Source: Rodentibacter myodis (lineage in GTDB: Bacteria; Pseudomonadota; Gammaproteobacteria; Enterobacterales; Pasteurellaceae). From it: a stretch of 64,000 nucleotides of DNA. The notes beneath the pieces are model-generated. The model had not been told where the DNA came from, did not search any database, and saw only the letters and a program-made list of their open reading frames with translations. Numbering within the stretch: the first letter of the stretch is position 1; every line of letters starts with the position of its first letter. The DNA lies in NCBI RefSeq assembly GCF_001999305.1, contig NZ_MLHQ01000008.1, positions 1 to 64,000 on the forward strand, in the 5' to 3' direction. Position numbers and translations under genes: made by a program. Below, in pieces: positions 9,449-19,899 of this stretch.

Positions 9449-9532
9449 ATAAAACACAAAAAGTGCGGTCGGTTTTTCCTCTATTTTTTTAAGATGAATA
9501 CCGACTGACACGCAAATAGAAAGGATAAACTT

Positions 9533-9958
9533 ATGTACAATAAATTACTGTTAGTCATCGATCTCAACAACCCCAAAGGCTCACAATACGTGGTTGAACA
9601 CGCCTTAAACCTCACTGCCCAAATGCCAAATGCCGTATTTCGTGTGGTGACAATTGTCGAACCCGTTGATGACAGCTTCGTATCCGCATTTCTACCAAAG
9701 AATTTTGATAAATCCGTGATTGAGGAAGTCAATAAAGCATTACACGAATTTACCCAAAAGCATTTCCCTCCGAATGCCAAAGTTCAACATATCATCGCCC
9801 ACGGTACAATTTACGAAGAAATTAACCGTATCGCCGATGAAAAAAACGTTGATTTAATTGTGATGCTCGCCAGCAGCAAACCCAACGCCAAAGGATTAAG
9901 CAACAACACAAGACGGGTTGCCAAATATGGGAATAAACCGGTTTTGATCTTAAAATAG
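9533..9958 (+). CDS. Universal stress protein (UspA family) linked to the TRAP transporter
   Basis: A 141-residue single UspA domain starting 'MYNKLLLVIDLNNPKG' and ending 'RRVAKYGNKPVLILK'. The usual nucleotide loop G-x2-G-x9-G(S/T) is not recognisable; the segment reads 'LASSKPNAKGLSNNTRRVAKYG', so ATP binding is doubtful. UspA proteins encoded beside TRAP transporters (TeaD type) modulate transport activity. It lies 84 bases after the permease, before a strong terminator, and is likely the third gene of that operon. Confidence 0.85.
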   Translation: MYNKLLLVIDLNNPKGSQYVVEHALNLTAQMPNAVFRVVTIVEPVDDSFVSAFLPKNFDKSVIEEVNKALHEFTQKHFPPNAKVQHIIAHGTIYEEINRIADEKNVDLIVMLASSKPNAKGLSNNTRRVAKYGNKPVLILK

Positions 9959-9960
9959 CA

Positions 9961-9991
9961 AAATCCCCATTCAATAGAAGAATGGGGATTT
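9961..9991. terminator. Bidirectional terminator between the TRAP operon and ggt
   Basis: AAATCCCCATTC (9961-9972) and GAATGGGGATTT (9980-9991) form a 12-bp stem with a 7-base loop and A/T-rich flanks on both sides. It sits between two convergent genes and can serve both. Confidence 0.9.
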
Positions 9992-10003
9992 TAGTTCTTC
10001 ACA

Positions 10004-11758
10004 CTAGAAGCCCTGTGTTTTACCATCAGGATTACGCGGATCGGAATAACCGTAGAATCCGCTCTCCCTCGCTTGAATAATTTGTACTCTTCCCATCGGA
10101 GCTTTAAGTTTAATATTATGTCCTTTCTCTTTTAAGAGCGTCAAAGTATCAGGACTAATTCCTTCCTCAATACGCAATTCATCAGGCAACCATTGATGAT
10201 GAACCCTTGGTGAGACAATCGCTTCAGCCGGGTTCATACCGTGATCTATCGTATTGGAAATACTTTGTAGCACCGTTGTAATAATGCGCGCCCCACCCGG
10301 GCTACCGGTCACCAACCACGGTTTATTATCTTTTAAAACCAAAGTAGGGGTCATTGAAGAAAGCGGACGTTTTTTAGCGGCTATCGCATTTGCATCACCA
10401 CCAATCAATCCGAATGCATTCGCAACACCGGGTTTTGCCGAAAAATCATCCATTTCATTATTAAGCAAAATCCCGGTTCCTTCCGCTACAATACCGCTGC
10501 CAAAATTCAAATTTAATGTATAGGTTACCGCTACAGCATTACCGTTTTTATCCATCACCGAATAATGGGTGGTTTGATCACTTTCATAAGGCTGTGGTTT
10601 ACCCGGTTTAATCGCCTCTGCTTGACGGGCTTGCTGCTCATCAATGTTTTGAATTAATTCTTTGGCGTATTTTTTAGAAATCAATCCGCTAACCGGAATC
10701 TTCACAAAATCAGGATCTCCAAGATATTCGGCACGGTCGGCATAAGCCAACTTCATCGTTTCAGCCAAATAATGGATCGTTTTTGCACTATTTACACCAA
10801 AATCGGCAATTGGATAATTCTCCAACATATTAAAAATTTGCACCAAATGAATCCCACCGGAGCTTGGTGGTGGCATTGTAGCGATTTCATAACCCCGATA
10901 AGTCCCTTCAATGGGTTGGCGTTCAATGGCTTTATATTGTTTCATATCCTCAAGGGTAATTAATCCTTGGTGCTTTTTCATCTCCTGAACAATTTTTTCC
11001 GCAATTTTCCCTTCATAAAAAGCCTTTGAACCCTCTTTTGCAATTAGTTTTAATGAATCGGCTAAATCTTTCTGTACTAATAATTCACCACTCATTAACG
11101 GTCTGTTATCTTTAAAGAAAATTTTACGGCTACTTTCCCATTTACCTAAAATTTCCTGCTCGGTTTTTAGTAAATTAGCTAGTGTATCGCTCACGATAAA
11201 CCCTTCTTCCGCCAATTTAATTGCCGGCTTAATTAACGTTTCCCAAGGTAATGATCCCCACTTTTTCCACGCAAGCTCTAATCCTGATACCGTACCCGGC
11301 ACGCCAACTGCAAAATGGGTAAATAGAGATTTACCATCCACCACATTGCCATTTTGATCTAAATACATATCACGATAAGCATTGAGCGGAGCGGTTTCCC
11401 GAAAATCAATGGAAAAATTACGCCCCACCTTACCATCGTGCAACACCATAAAACCGCCCCCGCCAATATTGCCTGCATTAGGCAAAACAACCGCCAGTGC
11501 AAATCCCACTGCCACCGCGGCATCAACGGCGTTTCCGCCTTGTTTTAAAATATCGACACCCACTTGAGTTGCTAGTGCCTGCTCAGTGGCAACCATTCCA
11601 TTTTTCGCATAAACCGGATGAAAAATATCGGTTGTACTATCGTAACGTGCCGCCGCTGTTGAGGTTGCTGATACAGTATTTGCCCAACTATTTTGAGCTG
11701 TTAATATTGTTGTTGCTAATAATAACGATGATAAGGTTTTGTTTAAGTTGTGTTGCAT
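10004..11758 (-). CDS. ggt: Gamma-glutamyltransferase
   Basis: A 584-residue periplasmic enzyme with a signal peptide ending near 'QNSWA' (residue 26). 'GGNAVDAAVAVGFALAVVLP' and 'NIGGGGFMVLH' are the N-terminal family motifs. The autocleavage and catalytic threonine lies in 'DQTTHYSVMD' (near residue 400), and the C-terminal half has 'RPLSSMTPTLVLK' and 'TGSPGGARIITTV'. It hydrolyses glutathione and transfers the glutamyl group, releasing glutamate and cysteinylglycine. It is convergent with the TAXI-TRAP operon, which could import the glutamate released; that link is inference. Confidence 0.95.
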   Translation of the reverse strand: MQHNLNKTLSSLLLATTILTAQNSWANTVSATSTAAARYDSTTDIFHPVYAKNGMVATEQALATQVGVDILKQGGNAVDAAVAVGFALAVVLPNAGNIGGGGFMVLHDGKVGRNFSIDFRETAPLNAYRDMYLDQNGNVVDGKSLFTHFAVGVPGTVSGLELAWKKWGSLPWETLIKPAIKLAEEGFIVSDTLANLLKTEQEILGKWESSRKIFFKDNRPLMSGELLVQKDLADSLKLIAKEGSKAFYEGKIAEKIVQEMKKHQGLITLEDMKQYKAIERQPIEGTYRGYEIATMPPPSSGGIHLVQIFNMLENYPIADFGVNSAKTIHYLAETMKLAYADRAEYLGDPDFVKIPVSGLISKKYAKELIQNIDEQQARQAEAIKPGKPQPYESDQTTHYSVMDKNGNAVAVTYTLNLNFGSGIVAEGTGILLNNEMDDFSAKPGVANAFGLIGGDANAIAAKKRPLSSMTPTLVLKDNKPWLVTGSPGGARIITTVLQSISNTIDHGMNPAEAIVSPRVHHQWLPDELRIEEGISPDTLTLLKEKGHNIKLKAPMGRVQIIQARESGFYGYSDPRNPDGKTQGF

Positions 11759-11962
11759 AGATTTTCTCCTATATATGATGAAATATTCATCACTAAGGAC
11801 TATACTTTTTCATTTACAACAAAACAACCTATTTTTAACAAAATAATAAACACTTAATGGAAAATTAAAATTTTCTTACAAAATTTAATGCATAAATAGT
11901 ATGGGAGTGAGAATAATGGCAAAGTTTTTACGGTGTTATGTAGCTCTTGCATAATAAAAAAG

Positions 11963-11988
11963 TAAGGATGAGACACCTCGCATCCTTA
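11963..11988 (-). terminator. Terminator downstream of the SpecificRecomb gene
   Basis: TAAGGATG (11963-11970) pairs with CATCCTTA (11981-11988). Read on the minus strand the stem is followed by a T6 run, as expected for a Rho-independent terminator of the gene ending at 12094. The remainder of 11759-12093 holds the ggt promoter region and no gene that I can support. Confidence 0.75.
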
Positions 11989-12093
11989 TTAAAATTCAAC
12001 CAATTTCAATAGGTTAATATAAAAGATGCCGGCGTAATATCCCTACTATTCAGGTTATTTCCTCTTTGTGCGTTGACTGCATAATATTGCTTT

Positions 12094-14061
12094 TTATTTA
12101 TCAAGCTGAACCGGTAAAAATAAACTCAATGGGCGTTGTTTAATGATGTTGCCTACTTCACACCAAATTGCCCACCAACTTTCAATTCCCGTATTAAGAG
12201 AACGCAGTGCCAGCCAAAGGGTTAGGGAAAAGCTGACAATTAAATTGACTAAGCCAATCAACAATACAAAAGCAATACATTGCAATAAAAAGGCAAAATC
12301 AAAATGTCCGCTTACGGCGATATAGCCCACATTGGCAGAAGAAAATGCCACGTGGCGAATATCTAGCGGTAAGCCGGTTAAATAGCCAACTACGCCCGTT
12401 AACCCAAGCAATAAGCCAAAACACAGATTCCCCATAATTGAGCCGTAGTTCTCGTGCATATAGTCAGCAAATTTAGCACGACAGCGTTCGCTCATTATGA
12501 TGTTAAGGAAAGGATGCTGACGTAAACGCATACGCGTGTTCAAATAATTGCTACGGTTATCAAAATAACCTGAAATAAGCCCTGAACAAAATAGCCATAC
12601 ACCGGCGATAGCGGCAAACCATAATGTTCCGGCTAACGGATCAATACTGTGTAGCTGATAATTAATTTGTGCTTGATTCATTAAGGGTTCGGCGAATTTA
12701 TATTGATAAAGAAAAGCAATCAATGCAGCCAAACTCATTGCTACCGCCACATTCCCTAATACGGCAATACTTTGGGAACGGAACACATCCACCAACAACT
12801 GTGCCAATTTGATATTCAAACTTTTACCTTGTGGACTACGTTCCACTGCCTCAGCAAAACGTGCTGCCGTCATCGCAGGCTGTTTGGTCGCTACGGTAAA
12901 ATGCAACATAAAGATCAAGGTAAAACCTAATCCGTAATTGAGTCCCTCGGCAATACCCTTCCAGACTTTATCATCAATCATACCGCCCAAATAGGTTTTA
13001 AATAATGCCATCAATGCGATTAACACGCCACCACCGGCAGCTGAATAAAACATTGCCCAATATTCTTTTTGAGTGCGTGTAATATAGTGTTCACCGTGAT
13101 CGCCTGCATTTTGCGTAATACTACGAGCAATCAGTTTTGAGCTTTGTTTCCACAAACGGGAAATACTGTGTTGCTCTGCGGCTGCACGGGCAAAACAACC
13201 GACTAAAAGCAACATTCGGCGTGGTAAATAACGATTTGAAGCAAAAATCGCCATCAGTTTTTCTAATCGTTCAAGCGTTTGTGAAAGACGTTCCAACAAA
13301 TACGCAACGTGGAGCGAAGAACCTACCAGCGCCCCTCGTTTTTGTAAACGTTCAATTAATTGTTGGCATTGATCAAACATCACCTGCAAATGGCTGTCAT
13401 CAAACACCCCGCCCTGACTGCGCGCCTGTAACCATTCGGCAACCTCTCGATGCAAAGCAACAAAAGGCGAATCTGCATTTAATAAGGAAGGTTCCATTCG
13501 CATTAATTCGGGTTCCATATCTTCCGCCGCAACCCAAATAGAAAGCATTTTAATGGCAAATAAACCTTCATTTTGGAAATGCTTATGCAAGCGTTCGCGA
13601 TCTTTTTCTTCCGTATAACGTGCCAGTAATCCAAACAGCCCCCACCATTCTTTCAACGGAACGGCATCAATCCAATGTGCATCATCTTTATCATTAAACA
13701 ACAAATAGAAAATATCCCGTAAATCATTAACATCTTTAAAAGAAGGATTAAAACGCTCATAAATACGTGTTTTCATTTCACGGGCAAAACCTTCGCGCGG
13801 CAAAATACCGCTACTAATAAAAAGCGGATAGAGGCGTAAACTACACAGCCAACCGACCAATAATCCAGCAACATTACGCCCTAATTCACGATCCTGCTTT
13901 AAAATTCTTTTCATTAAACGCAAACTCGGCACGATTTGATCCTTTTCAGACTTACGCAAAAAACAACTCAATCCCTCCAATAAACCGAAAGCGTTTTCTT
14001 CCTCCGTTTGTTGACGAAGAAATTGCGGTAAATTTTCCTGTTTTATGATTAATTGCTTCAC
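12094..14061 (-). CDS. SpecificRecomb (PF10136-type) large membrane protein
   Basis: A 655-residue protein. The first half is soluble and helical; from about residue 330 there are several hydrophobic segments ('MFYSAAGGGVLIALMALFKT', 'LGFTLIFMLHFTVATKQPAMT' region, 'SVALAALIAFLY'-like stretches), ending near 'IIKQRPLSLFLPVQLDK'. Homologues are labelled 'site-specific recombinase', but no tyrosine- or serine-recombinase motif is visible and the protein is plainly a membrane protein. I would treat the recombinase label as a historical misnomer. It is transcribed alone. Confidence 0.75.
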   Translation of the reverse strand: MKQLIIKQENLPQFLRQQTEEENAFGLLEGLSCFLRKSEKDQIVPSLRLMKRILKQDRELGRNVAGLLVGWLCSLRLYPLFISSGILPREGFAREMKTRIYERFNPSFKDVNDLRDIFYLLFNDKDDAHWIDAVPLKEWWGLFGLLARYTEEKDRERLHKHFQNEGLFAIKMLSIWVAAEDMEPELMRMEPSLLNADSPFVALHREVAEWLQARSQGGVFDDSHLQVMFDQCQQLIERLQKRGALVGSSLHVAYLLERLSQTLERLEKLMAIFASNRYLPRRMLLLVGCFARAAAEQHSISRLWKQSSKLIARSITQNAGDHGEHYITRTQKEYWAMFYSAAGGGVLIALMALFKTYLGGMIDDKVWKGIAEGLNYGLGFTLIFMLHFTVATKQPAMTAARFAEAVERSPQGKSLNIKLAQLLVDVFRSQSIAVLGNVAVAMSLAALIAFLYQYKFAEPLMNQAQINYQLHSIDPLAGTLWFAAIAGVWLFCSGLISGYFDNRSNYLNTRMRLRQHPFLNIIMSERCRAKFADYMHENYGSIMGNLCFGLLLGLTGVVGYLTGLPLDIRHVAFSSANVGYIAVSGHFDFAFLLQCIAFVLLIGLVNLIVSFSLTLWLALRSLNTGIESWWAIWCEVGNIIKQRPLSLFLPVQLDK

Positions 14062-14129
14062 GTTATTTCCTTAGTTCATTTAAAAAAAGCGGCAATTATA
14101 CAAGGTTAAAATAGACTCAGAAAAATAAG

Positions 14130-14197
14130 AAAAGTGCGGTTTATTTTTATAGGTATTTGGCATTCCACAAAACTCCATTAAAATAAACCGCACTTTT
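14130..14197. repeat. Long inverted repeat built on two uptake sequences
   Basis: Two 18-base arms (14130-14147 and 14180-14197), each an uptake sequence extended by TTTATTTT or its complement, are perfect reverse complements. They lie between divergent start codons (14061 and 14216), which is not a terminator position. Confidence 0.9.
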
Positions 14198-14215
14198 GGT
14201 TGAAATAAGGAAAAA

Positions 14216-15079
14216 ATGATGTCAAATACTGTCAATCAATTAATTGAGCTTTTAACATTAGAAAAAATCGATGATTTAATTTTTCGTGGGGAAAGCCAAG
14301 ATTTGGGGCTGCGGCAGGTTTTTGGCGGGCAGGTGGTGGCGCAGGCGTTATCGGCTGCAATGCAGGTTGCGCCGGAAGATCGCTTTTTACATTCGTGCCA
14401 CGCTTATTTTCTTGCGCCGGGCGAAAGCCAATATCCGATCATTTATGATGTGGAAACCTTGCGGGAGGGCAGAAATTTTTCCGCCTTGCGGGTGAAAGCA
14501 ATTCAACATAACCAACCCATTTGTCATATCACTGCCTCTTTCCAAACCGTTGAAGAAGGGTTTGCTCACCAAAATACAATGCCCGATGTCGGTTCACCGG
14601 AAAGTTTTACCGATGAAAATGCAATGATGAAGAAGTTGGCACTCAGCCTGCCTAGCCCGTTGAAAGAAACGTTTATGGCAGAACGTCCTTTTGAGGTGCG
14701 AACCAAATACTTAAATAATCCGTTCAATGGCTTAAAATTGCCACCGGTGCAATATTCGTGGTTTAAAACAAACGGCACCGTGCCGGCAGATTTAAAAATT
14801 CAACAATGTTTACTTGCCTATTTTTCGGATTTTCACTGTATTCTGACCGCACTTCACCCACACGAAAAAGGCTTTTTACAGCAAGGAATGAAAGTCGCCA
14901 CCATTGACCACAGTATTTGGTTTCACCGCCCATTTGATTTGAACCATTGGCATTTGCACGCCGTTGAAAGCAACAATGCATTTGGCGGACGTGGGTTGGC
15001 GCGTGGACAAATTTTTTCACAAGAAGGAAAATTAATCGCTACCACCCAACAGGAAGGGTTAATTCGTTATCAAAAATAA
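14216..15079 (+). CDS. tesB: Acyl-CoA thioesterase II
   Basis: A 287-residue double hot-dog protein. 'LGLRQVFGGQVVAQALSAA' near residue 26 and 'HSCHAYFLAPGES' near residue 62 form the first hot-dog domain. The C-terminal part holds 'ATIDHSIWFHRPFD' and 'NNAFGGRGLARGQIF'. The enzyme hydrolyses medium- and long-chain acyl-CoA to free fatty acid and CoA in the cytoplasm. Two adjacent ATG codons (14216, 14219) are possible starts. The next gene follows after 18 bases, so the two may be cotranscribed. Confidence 0.93.
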   Translation: MMSNTVNQLIELLTLEKIDDLIFRGESQDLGLRQVFGGQVVAQALSAAMQVAPEDRFLHSCHAYFLAPGESQYPIIYDVETLREGRNFSALRVKAIQHNQPICHITASFQTVEEGFAHQNTMPDVGSPESFTDENAMMKKLALSLPSPLKETFMAERPFEVRTKYLNNPFNGLKLPPVQYSWFKTNGTVPADLKIQQCLLAYFSDFHCILTALHPHEKGFLQQGMKVATIDHSIWFHRPFDLNHWHLHAVESNNAFGGRGLARGQIFSQEGKLIATTQQEGLIRYQK

Positions 15080-15097
15080 TCACATTGGGAGTCATTA

Positions 15098-16014
15098 ATG
15101 AAAGCAGAATTTTGGAATAAGGTCACTGATACCTTACAAGAAACCGATCCGCAGAAAAAATGCGATCTCGTCAACGCACTGTATGATGAACTTCTACCCA
15201 CTATTGAATTGACGGAATTGGATGATTTTCCTCTGGTGAGTGTTGAACAAAACCTCGCCGGTTTTCCGCCTAAACCTGAATTAGTCGCCCCAAAAGATGT
15301 GCCAAAACGTTCTTTTGCCAGCCAAGAAGGTTATGCTGCCACCCTGCACGCAATTGCTCATATTGAGTTTAATGCCATCAATTTGGGCTTGGATGCGGCT
15401 TGGCGGTTCGGGCGTGATGCACAATTTGAGCTAGGTGAGGGGATGGAATTTGTGAAAGATTGGTTGAAAGTGGCACGGGAGGAAAGCACACATTTTTCTT
15501 TTTAATCAATGGTCATTTAAAACCCCTTGGTTATGAATATGGCGATTTTGAAGCCCACGCAGGACTATGGGAAATGGCGCAAGCAACTGCACACGATATT
15601 TGGGAACGTATGGCATTAGTGCCGCGAGTGTTGGAAGCTCGCGGTTTGGATGCTACACCTGTTCTACAGGAAAAAATTCTCCAACGCAAAGATTTTGCTG
15701 CTGTGGAGATTTTAGATGTGATTCTGCGTGATGAAATTGGTCACGTTTATATTGGCAATCATTGGTATCACGCCCTTTCGGCAAAACGTGGATTAAACGC
15801 AATGAAATGCTTTACCGAGCTACTTCACAAATATCGCATTGTGATTTTTAAGGGGGTAATTAATACAGATGCCCGTCTTCAAGCCGGTTTTACCGAACAA
15901 GAGTTGGATTGGATCTATGAGGTGGAACACACGATAAAATCTTATGTGAATAAATCAAAGTGCGGTCAAATGACCGCACTTTTGACATACACACCAGACA
16001 GAATAGAGATCTAA
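15098..16014 (+). pseudogene. DUF455 family ferritin-like protein, frameshifted
   Basis: Two frames together give one DUF455 protein of about 300 residues. Frame 1 (15098-15505) has 'GYAATLHAIAHIEFNAINLG' and ends 'VAREESTHFSF' then stop. The homologous sequence resumes in another frame with 'LINGHLKPLGYEYGDFEAHA' to the C terminus. The break falls in TTTTTCTTTTT (about 15492-15502), where one base lost or two gained would restore the frame. The conserved Glu/His clusters (REESTH, RDEIGH) would bind metal. It may be a real pseudogene or a homopolymer sequencing error. Confidence 0.75.
15957..15982. terminator. Uptake-sequence hairpin between DUF455 and murA
   Basis: AAAGTGCGGTCA (15957-15968) and TGACCGCACTTT (15971-15982) form a 12-bp stem with a two-base loop. 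It can terminate both converging genes. The DUF455 reading frame runs through it. Confidence 0.85.
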
Positions 16015-16018
16015 ACAA

Positions 16019-17314
<1,296 letters not shown>

Positions 17315-17572
17315 TTAACTGACTTGATGTAAAAGACGATCCCTTTTCCACTTTTCCGTGGTGTAGGTTTTAATGGTTAATGCGTGAATCTCACCGGTGC
17401 TGAAATAAGGCATAAGCGGTGCATAAACGGTTTGTTGCTGTTTTAACTTTGAGAGGGCGGCAATTTCATCACTCACCACAATCACACCAAAATGTGCGTT
17501 TTCACCTTGTGCATAAACTTCATCAACGTTTAAAGATTCTTTTAAGATTCGTTCAATTTCTTGCAGTTCCAT
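17315..17572 (-). CDS. ibaG: BolA-family protein IbaG
   Basis: An 85-residue BolA domain starting MELQEIERIL; the TTG start at 17599 would overlap mlaB and seems unlikely. 'AHFGVIVVSDEI' and 'GEIHALTIKTYTTEKWKRD' match IbaG/YrbA, including the conserved cysteine-free BolA core and 'HALTIKTYT'. IbaG pairs with monothiol glutaredoxins in Fe-S handling and acid stress. It lies between mlaB and murA as in E. coli. Confidence 0.88.
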   Translation of the reverse strand: MELQEIERILKESLNVDEVYAQGENAHFGVIVVSDEIAALSKLKQQQTVYAPLMPYFSTGEIHALTIKTYTTEKWKRDRLLHQVS

Positions 17573-17585
17573 TCGGATTTCCGTT

Positions 17586-17915
17586 TCAATGATGGTCAAT
17601 AAAAGTTGCGATCCAGTCCGACAAATTGACTAAATCCGCAAGGGTTAATAATTGTTGGGGAGGATTCACTAAACGTATCGTTTTATTGGGTAATTGTTGG
17701 CTGTCGTGTAAAAAATCGCAAAGCAAAGCAAAACCTGCCGAATCAATTCTTGTTACACCGCTCAAGTCCCATTCGATAATCGGCTGATTTAATTTCGCCT
17801 CAGACAAAAAAGAAGCACGTTGTTGCCACAAGGGTAACAACGTGTTGCGGGATAGCTCCCCAAAAAATTGGAGGGCTATCTTATCATTATTTTGAATTAA
17901 ATCCCAATTTAACAT
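17586..17915 (-). CDS. mlaB: MlaB, STAS-domain subunit of the Mla phospholipid transporter
   Basis: A 109-residue STAS-domain protein from the ATG at 17915 (a GTG two codons earlier is also possible). 'IEWDLSGVTRIDSAGFALLC' is the STAS core, with the serine that in anti-sigma antagonists is phosphorylated. In the Mla complex this protein binds MlaF and is required for ATPase activity. It starts ten bases after the mlaC stop. Confidence 0.88.
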   Translation of the reverse strand: MLNWDLIQNNDKIALQFFGELSRNTLLPLWQQRASFLSEAKLNQPIIEWDLSGVTRIDSAGFALLCDFLHDSQQLPNKTIRLVNPPQQLLTLADLVNLSDWIATFIDHH

Positions 17916-17925
17916 AGTCACGAGA

Positions 17926-18570
17926 TTATTTTAGGGTGACAGGTTGGGCTGCCGATTTTTGAATTTGAGCAGTCAATGCATCAATACCTTGTTGGCGTAA
18001 AATACCGCTCCATTCATTTTGTTTGGTCACCACCATACTTACGCCTTCAGCCACCATATCATAAGCAAGCCATTCGCCGGTTTTACTGTTTTTACGCCAT
18101 TTAAAATCTAATTTAATTGGCGCAGCACCACCGCTTTGCACAATATTCACACGAATACTCACCAAATTTTTACCGCCCACATCTTTTGCCGGTTCAATTT
18201 GAATATTTTGGTTGCTATATGCCGTTAACACTTGTGCATAAGCCTGTTCGATAAAATCACCAAAGGCTTTGAAAAATTTCTCACGTTGTTCCGGTGTGGT
18301 TGATTTGAAATGAGATCCTAATACCAATGAGCCGGCATAATTAACTTGCACATAAGGCAAAAGATCATTACGTACGATAGTACGTAAATAATTAGGATTC
18401 TGTTTAATTTTTGCCTGATTATTTTTAATGTCGGCAAACAATTTATCTGATGCTTGCTGCATTAAAACATAAGGACCGGTTTCCGCCATTGCACTCCGTG
18501 TGACAAAAAGTGCGGTCATTACAAAAGCGAAAATGGCAAACCATTTTTTGAATTGAGTGATTTTCATCAT
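17926..18570 (-). CDS. mlaC: MlaC, periplasmic phospholipid-binding protein
   Basis: A 214-residue protein with a signal peptide ending near 'TRSAMAE'. 'PYVLMQQASDKLFADIKNNQ' opens the mature Tol_Tol_Ttg2 domain and 'VAEGVSMVVTKQNEW' closes it. It ferries phospholipid between the MlaFEDB complex and the outer-membrane MlaA lipoprotein. AGGAG lies just before the start. An uptake sequence (18508-18516) is embedded in the signal-peptide codons. Confidence 0.93.
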   Translation of the reverse strand: MMKITQFKKWFAIFAFVMTALFVTRSAMAETGPYVLMQQASDKLFADIKNNQAKIKQNPNYLRTIVRNDLLPYVQVNYAGSLVLGSHFKSTTPEQREKFFKAFGDFIEQAYAQVLTAYSNQNIQIEPAKDVGGKNLVSIRVNIVQSGGAAPIKLDFKWRKNSKTGEWLAYDMVAEGVSMVVTKQNEWSGILRQQGIDALTAQIQKSAAQPVTLK

Positions 18571-18594
18571 AAATCTCCTAAAGATAGATTGTTA

Positions 18595-19101
18595 TTATTC
18601 TGCTGAAGGTGCTGTGCTTTCCGCATTACCTTCAGATTTTTTATCGCCATAGAGGAATTGACCAATCAGATCCTCTAACACCATAGCGGATTTTGTATCT
18701 TGAATTTGGCTCCCCTCTTTTAACATTGCGGTTTCACCATCATCAAAGCCCATACTTAATGCGATATATTGCTCACCTAATAATCCCGATGTTTTGATCG
18801 ATAAAGCACTATTTTCCGGAATTTCATTATATTCTTCATTAATCGCAATGGTCACCTTTGGCAAATAGGTTTTCTCGTCTAATGAGATACCGCTCACCCG
18901 CCCGATAACCACGCCACCTACTTTAAGCGGCGCGCGCACTTTTAGCCCGCCGATATTATCAAAAGTTGCGGTCACGGTATAAGATTTATTTTCACCAAAA
19001 CCCTGCACATTCGCCACCCGCAAGCCGAGAAAGACCAACGCACCAATGCCCAGTAACAAAAATAAGCCTACCCAAAATTCATATTTAATGGTTTGTCGCA
19101 T
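18595..19101 (-). CDS. mlaD: MlaD, MCE-domain subunit
   Basis: A 168-residue protein with one N-terminal transmembrane helix (residues 9-27) and a single MCE domain: 'YTVTATFDNIGGLKVRAPLK' followed by 'VGGVVIGRVSGISLD' and 'LLGEQYIALSMG'. The hexameric MCE ring forms the lipid channel of the Mla system in the periplasm. The acidic tail after 'LYGDKK' is not conserved. It lies between mlaE and mlaC with 12-24 base gaps. Confidence 0.94.
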   Translation of the reverse strand: MRQTIKYEFWVGLFLLLGIGALVFLGLRVANVQGFGENKSYTVTATFDNIGGLKVRAPLKVGGVVIGRVSGISLDEKTYLPKVTIAINEEYNEIPENSALSIKTSGLLGEQYIALSMGFDDGETAMLKEGSQIQDTKSAMVLEDLIGQFLYGDKKSEGNAESTAPSAE

Positions 19102-19113
19102 AAAAATACCCTT

Positions 19114-19899
19114 TTAACCTGCCCCAAACATAATGGCAGTTAAGATAAAATCTAACCCAAGTACCACTAATGAAGCGTGGACTACGGTTTTGGTTGTGGC
19201 TTGACTAATTCCTTCCGAAGTAGGAATACAATCATAGCCGTTGAATAACGCAATCCACACTACCGCAATAGCAAAGAAAACGCTTTTAATAAATCCGTTA
19301 AGAATGTCATAGCTCCAACTCACCGCATTTTGCATTACCGACCAAAAACTGCCCGAATCAACACCTTTCCAATCAACGCCGACAAGAGAACCGCCCCAAA
19401 TACCGATAGCGATAAAAATAATGGAAAGAATCGGCATAGCAATAATACCAGCCCAAAAGCGGGGCGCAATCACGCGGCGAAGGGGATCAACCGCCATCAT
19501 TTCTAAACTGGAAAGCTGTTCGGTGGCTTTCATTAAGCCAATTTCCGCCGTCAATGCCGAGCCGGCACGCCCTGCAAATAAAAGTGCGGTCACAACCGGC
19601 CCTAATTCTCTTAAAAGCGATAATGCCACCAGTTGTCCAAGACTGGTTTCGGCTGAAAAATCCACCAATACCACATAGCCTTGCAACCCTAACACCATTC
19701 CGATAAATAAACCGGAAAGCATCACAATCAACAAAGATTGCACGCCCAAAACATACAGTTGCTTCACCAATAGCGGAAAATGTTGGCGAATTTGCGGTTT
19801 TCCCACCAACGCGCCAAACAACATAAAGCCGGCACGTCCTAATGCACGGAAAAATTGGATCACATTACGCCCTAGGGAAGAAATCATACCAACGATCAT
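19114..19899 (-). CDS. mlaE: MlaE, Mla transporter permease
   Basis: A 261-residue membrane protein with five or six helices. The MlaE signature '[20 protein letters not shown]' is followed by '[20 protein letters not shown]', the coupling region. It overlaps mlaF by four bases (19896-19899). It forms the membrane core of the MlaFEDB complex that keeps outer-membrane lipid asymmetry. Confidence 0.95.
   Translation of the reverse strand: MIVGMISSLGRNVIQFFRALGRAGFMLFGALVGKPQIRQHFPLLVKQLYVLGVQSLLIVMLSGLFIGMVLGLQGYVVLVDFSAETSLGQLVALSLLRELGPVVTALLFAGRAGSALTAEIGLMKATEQLSSLEMMAVDPLRRVIAPRFWAGIIAMPILSIIFIAIGIWGGSLVGVDWKGVDSGSFWSVMQNAVSWSYDILNGFIKSVFFAIAVVWIALFNGYDCIPTSEGISQATTKTVVHASLVVLGLDFILTAIMFGAG

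Noticed and set aside
15460-16014. Second half of DUF455 as a separate gene
   Set aside because: It continues the same domain after a frameshift and has no own start signal.
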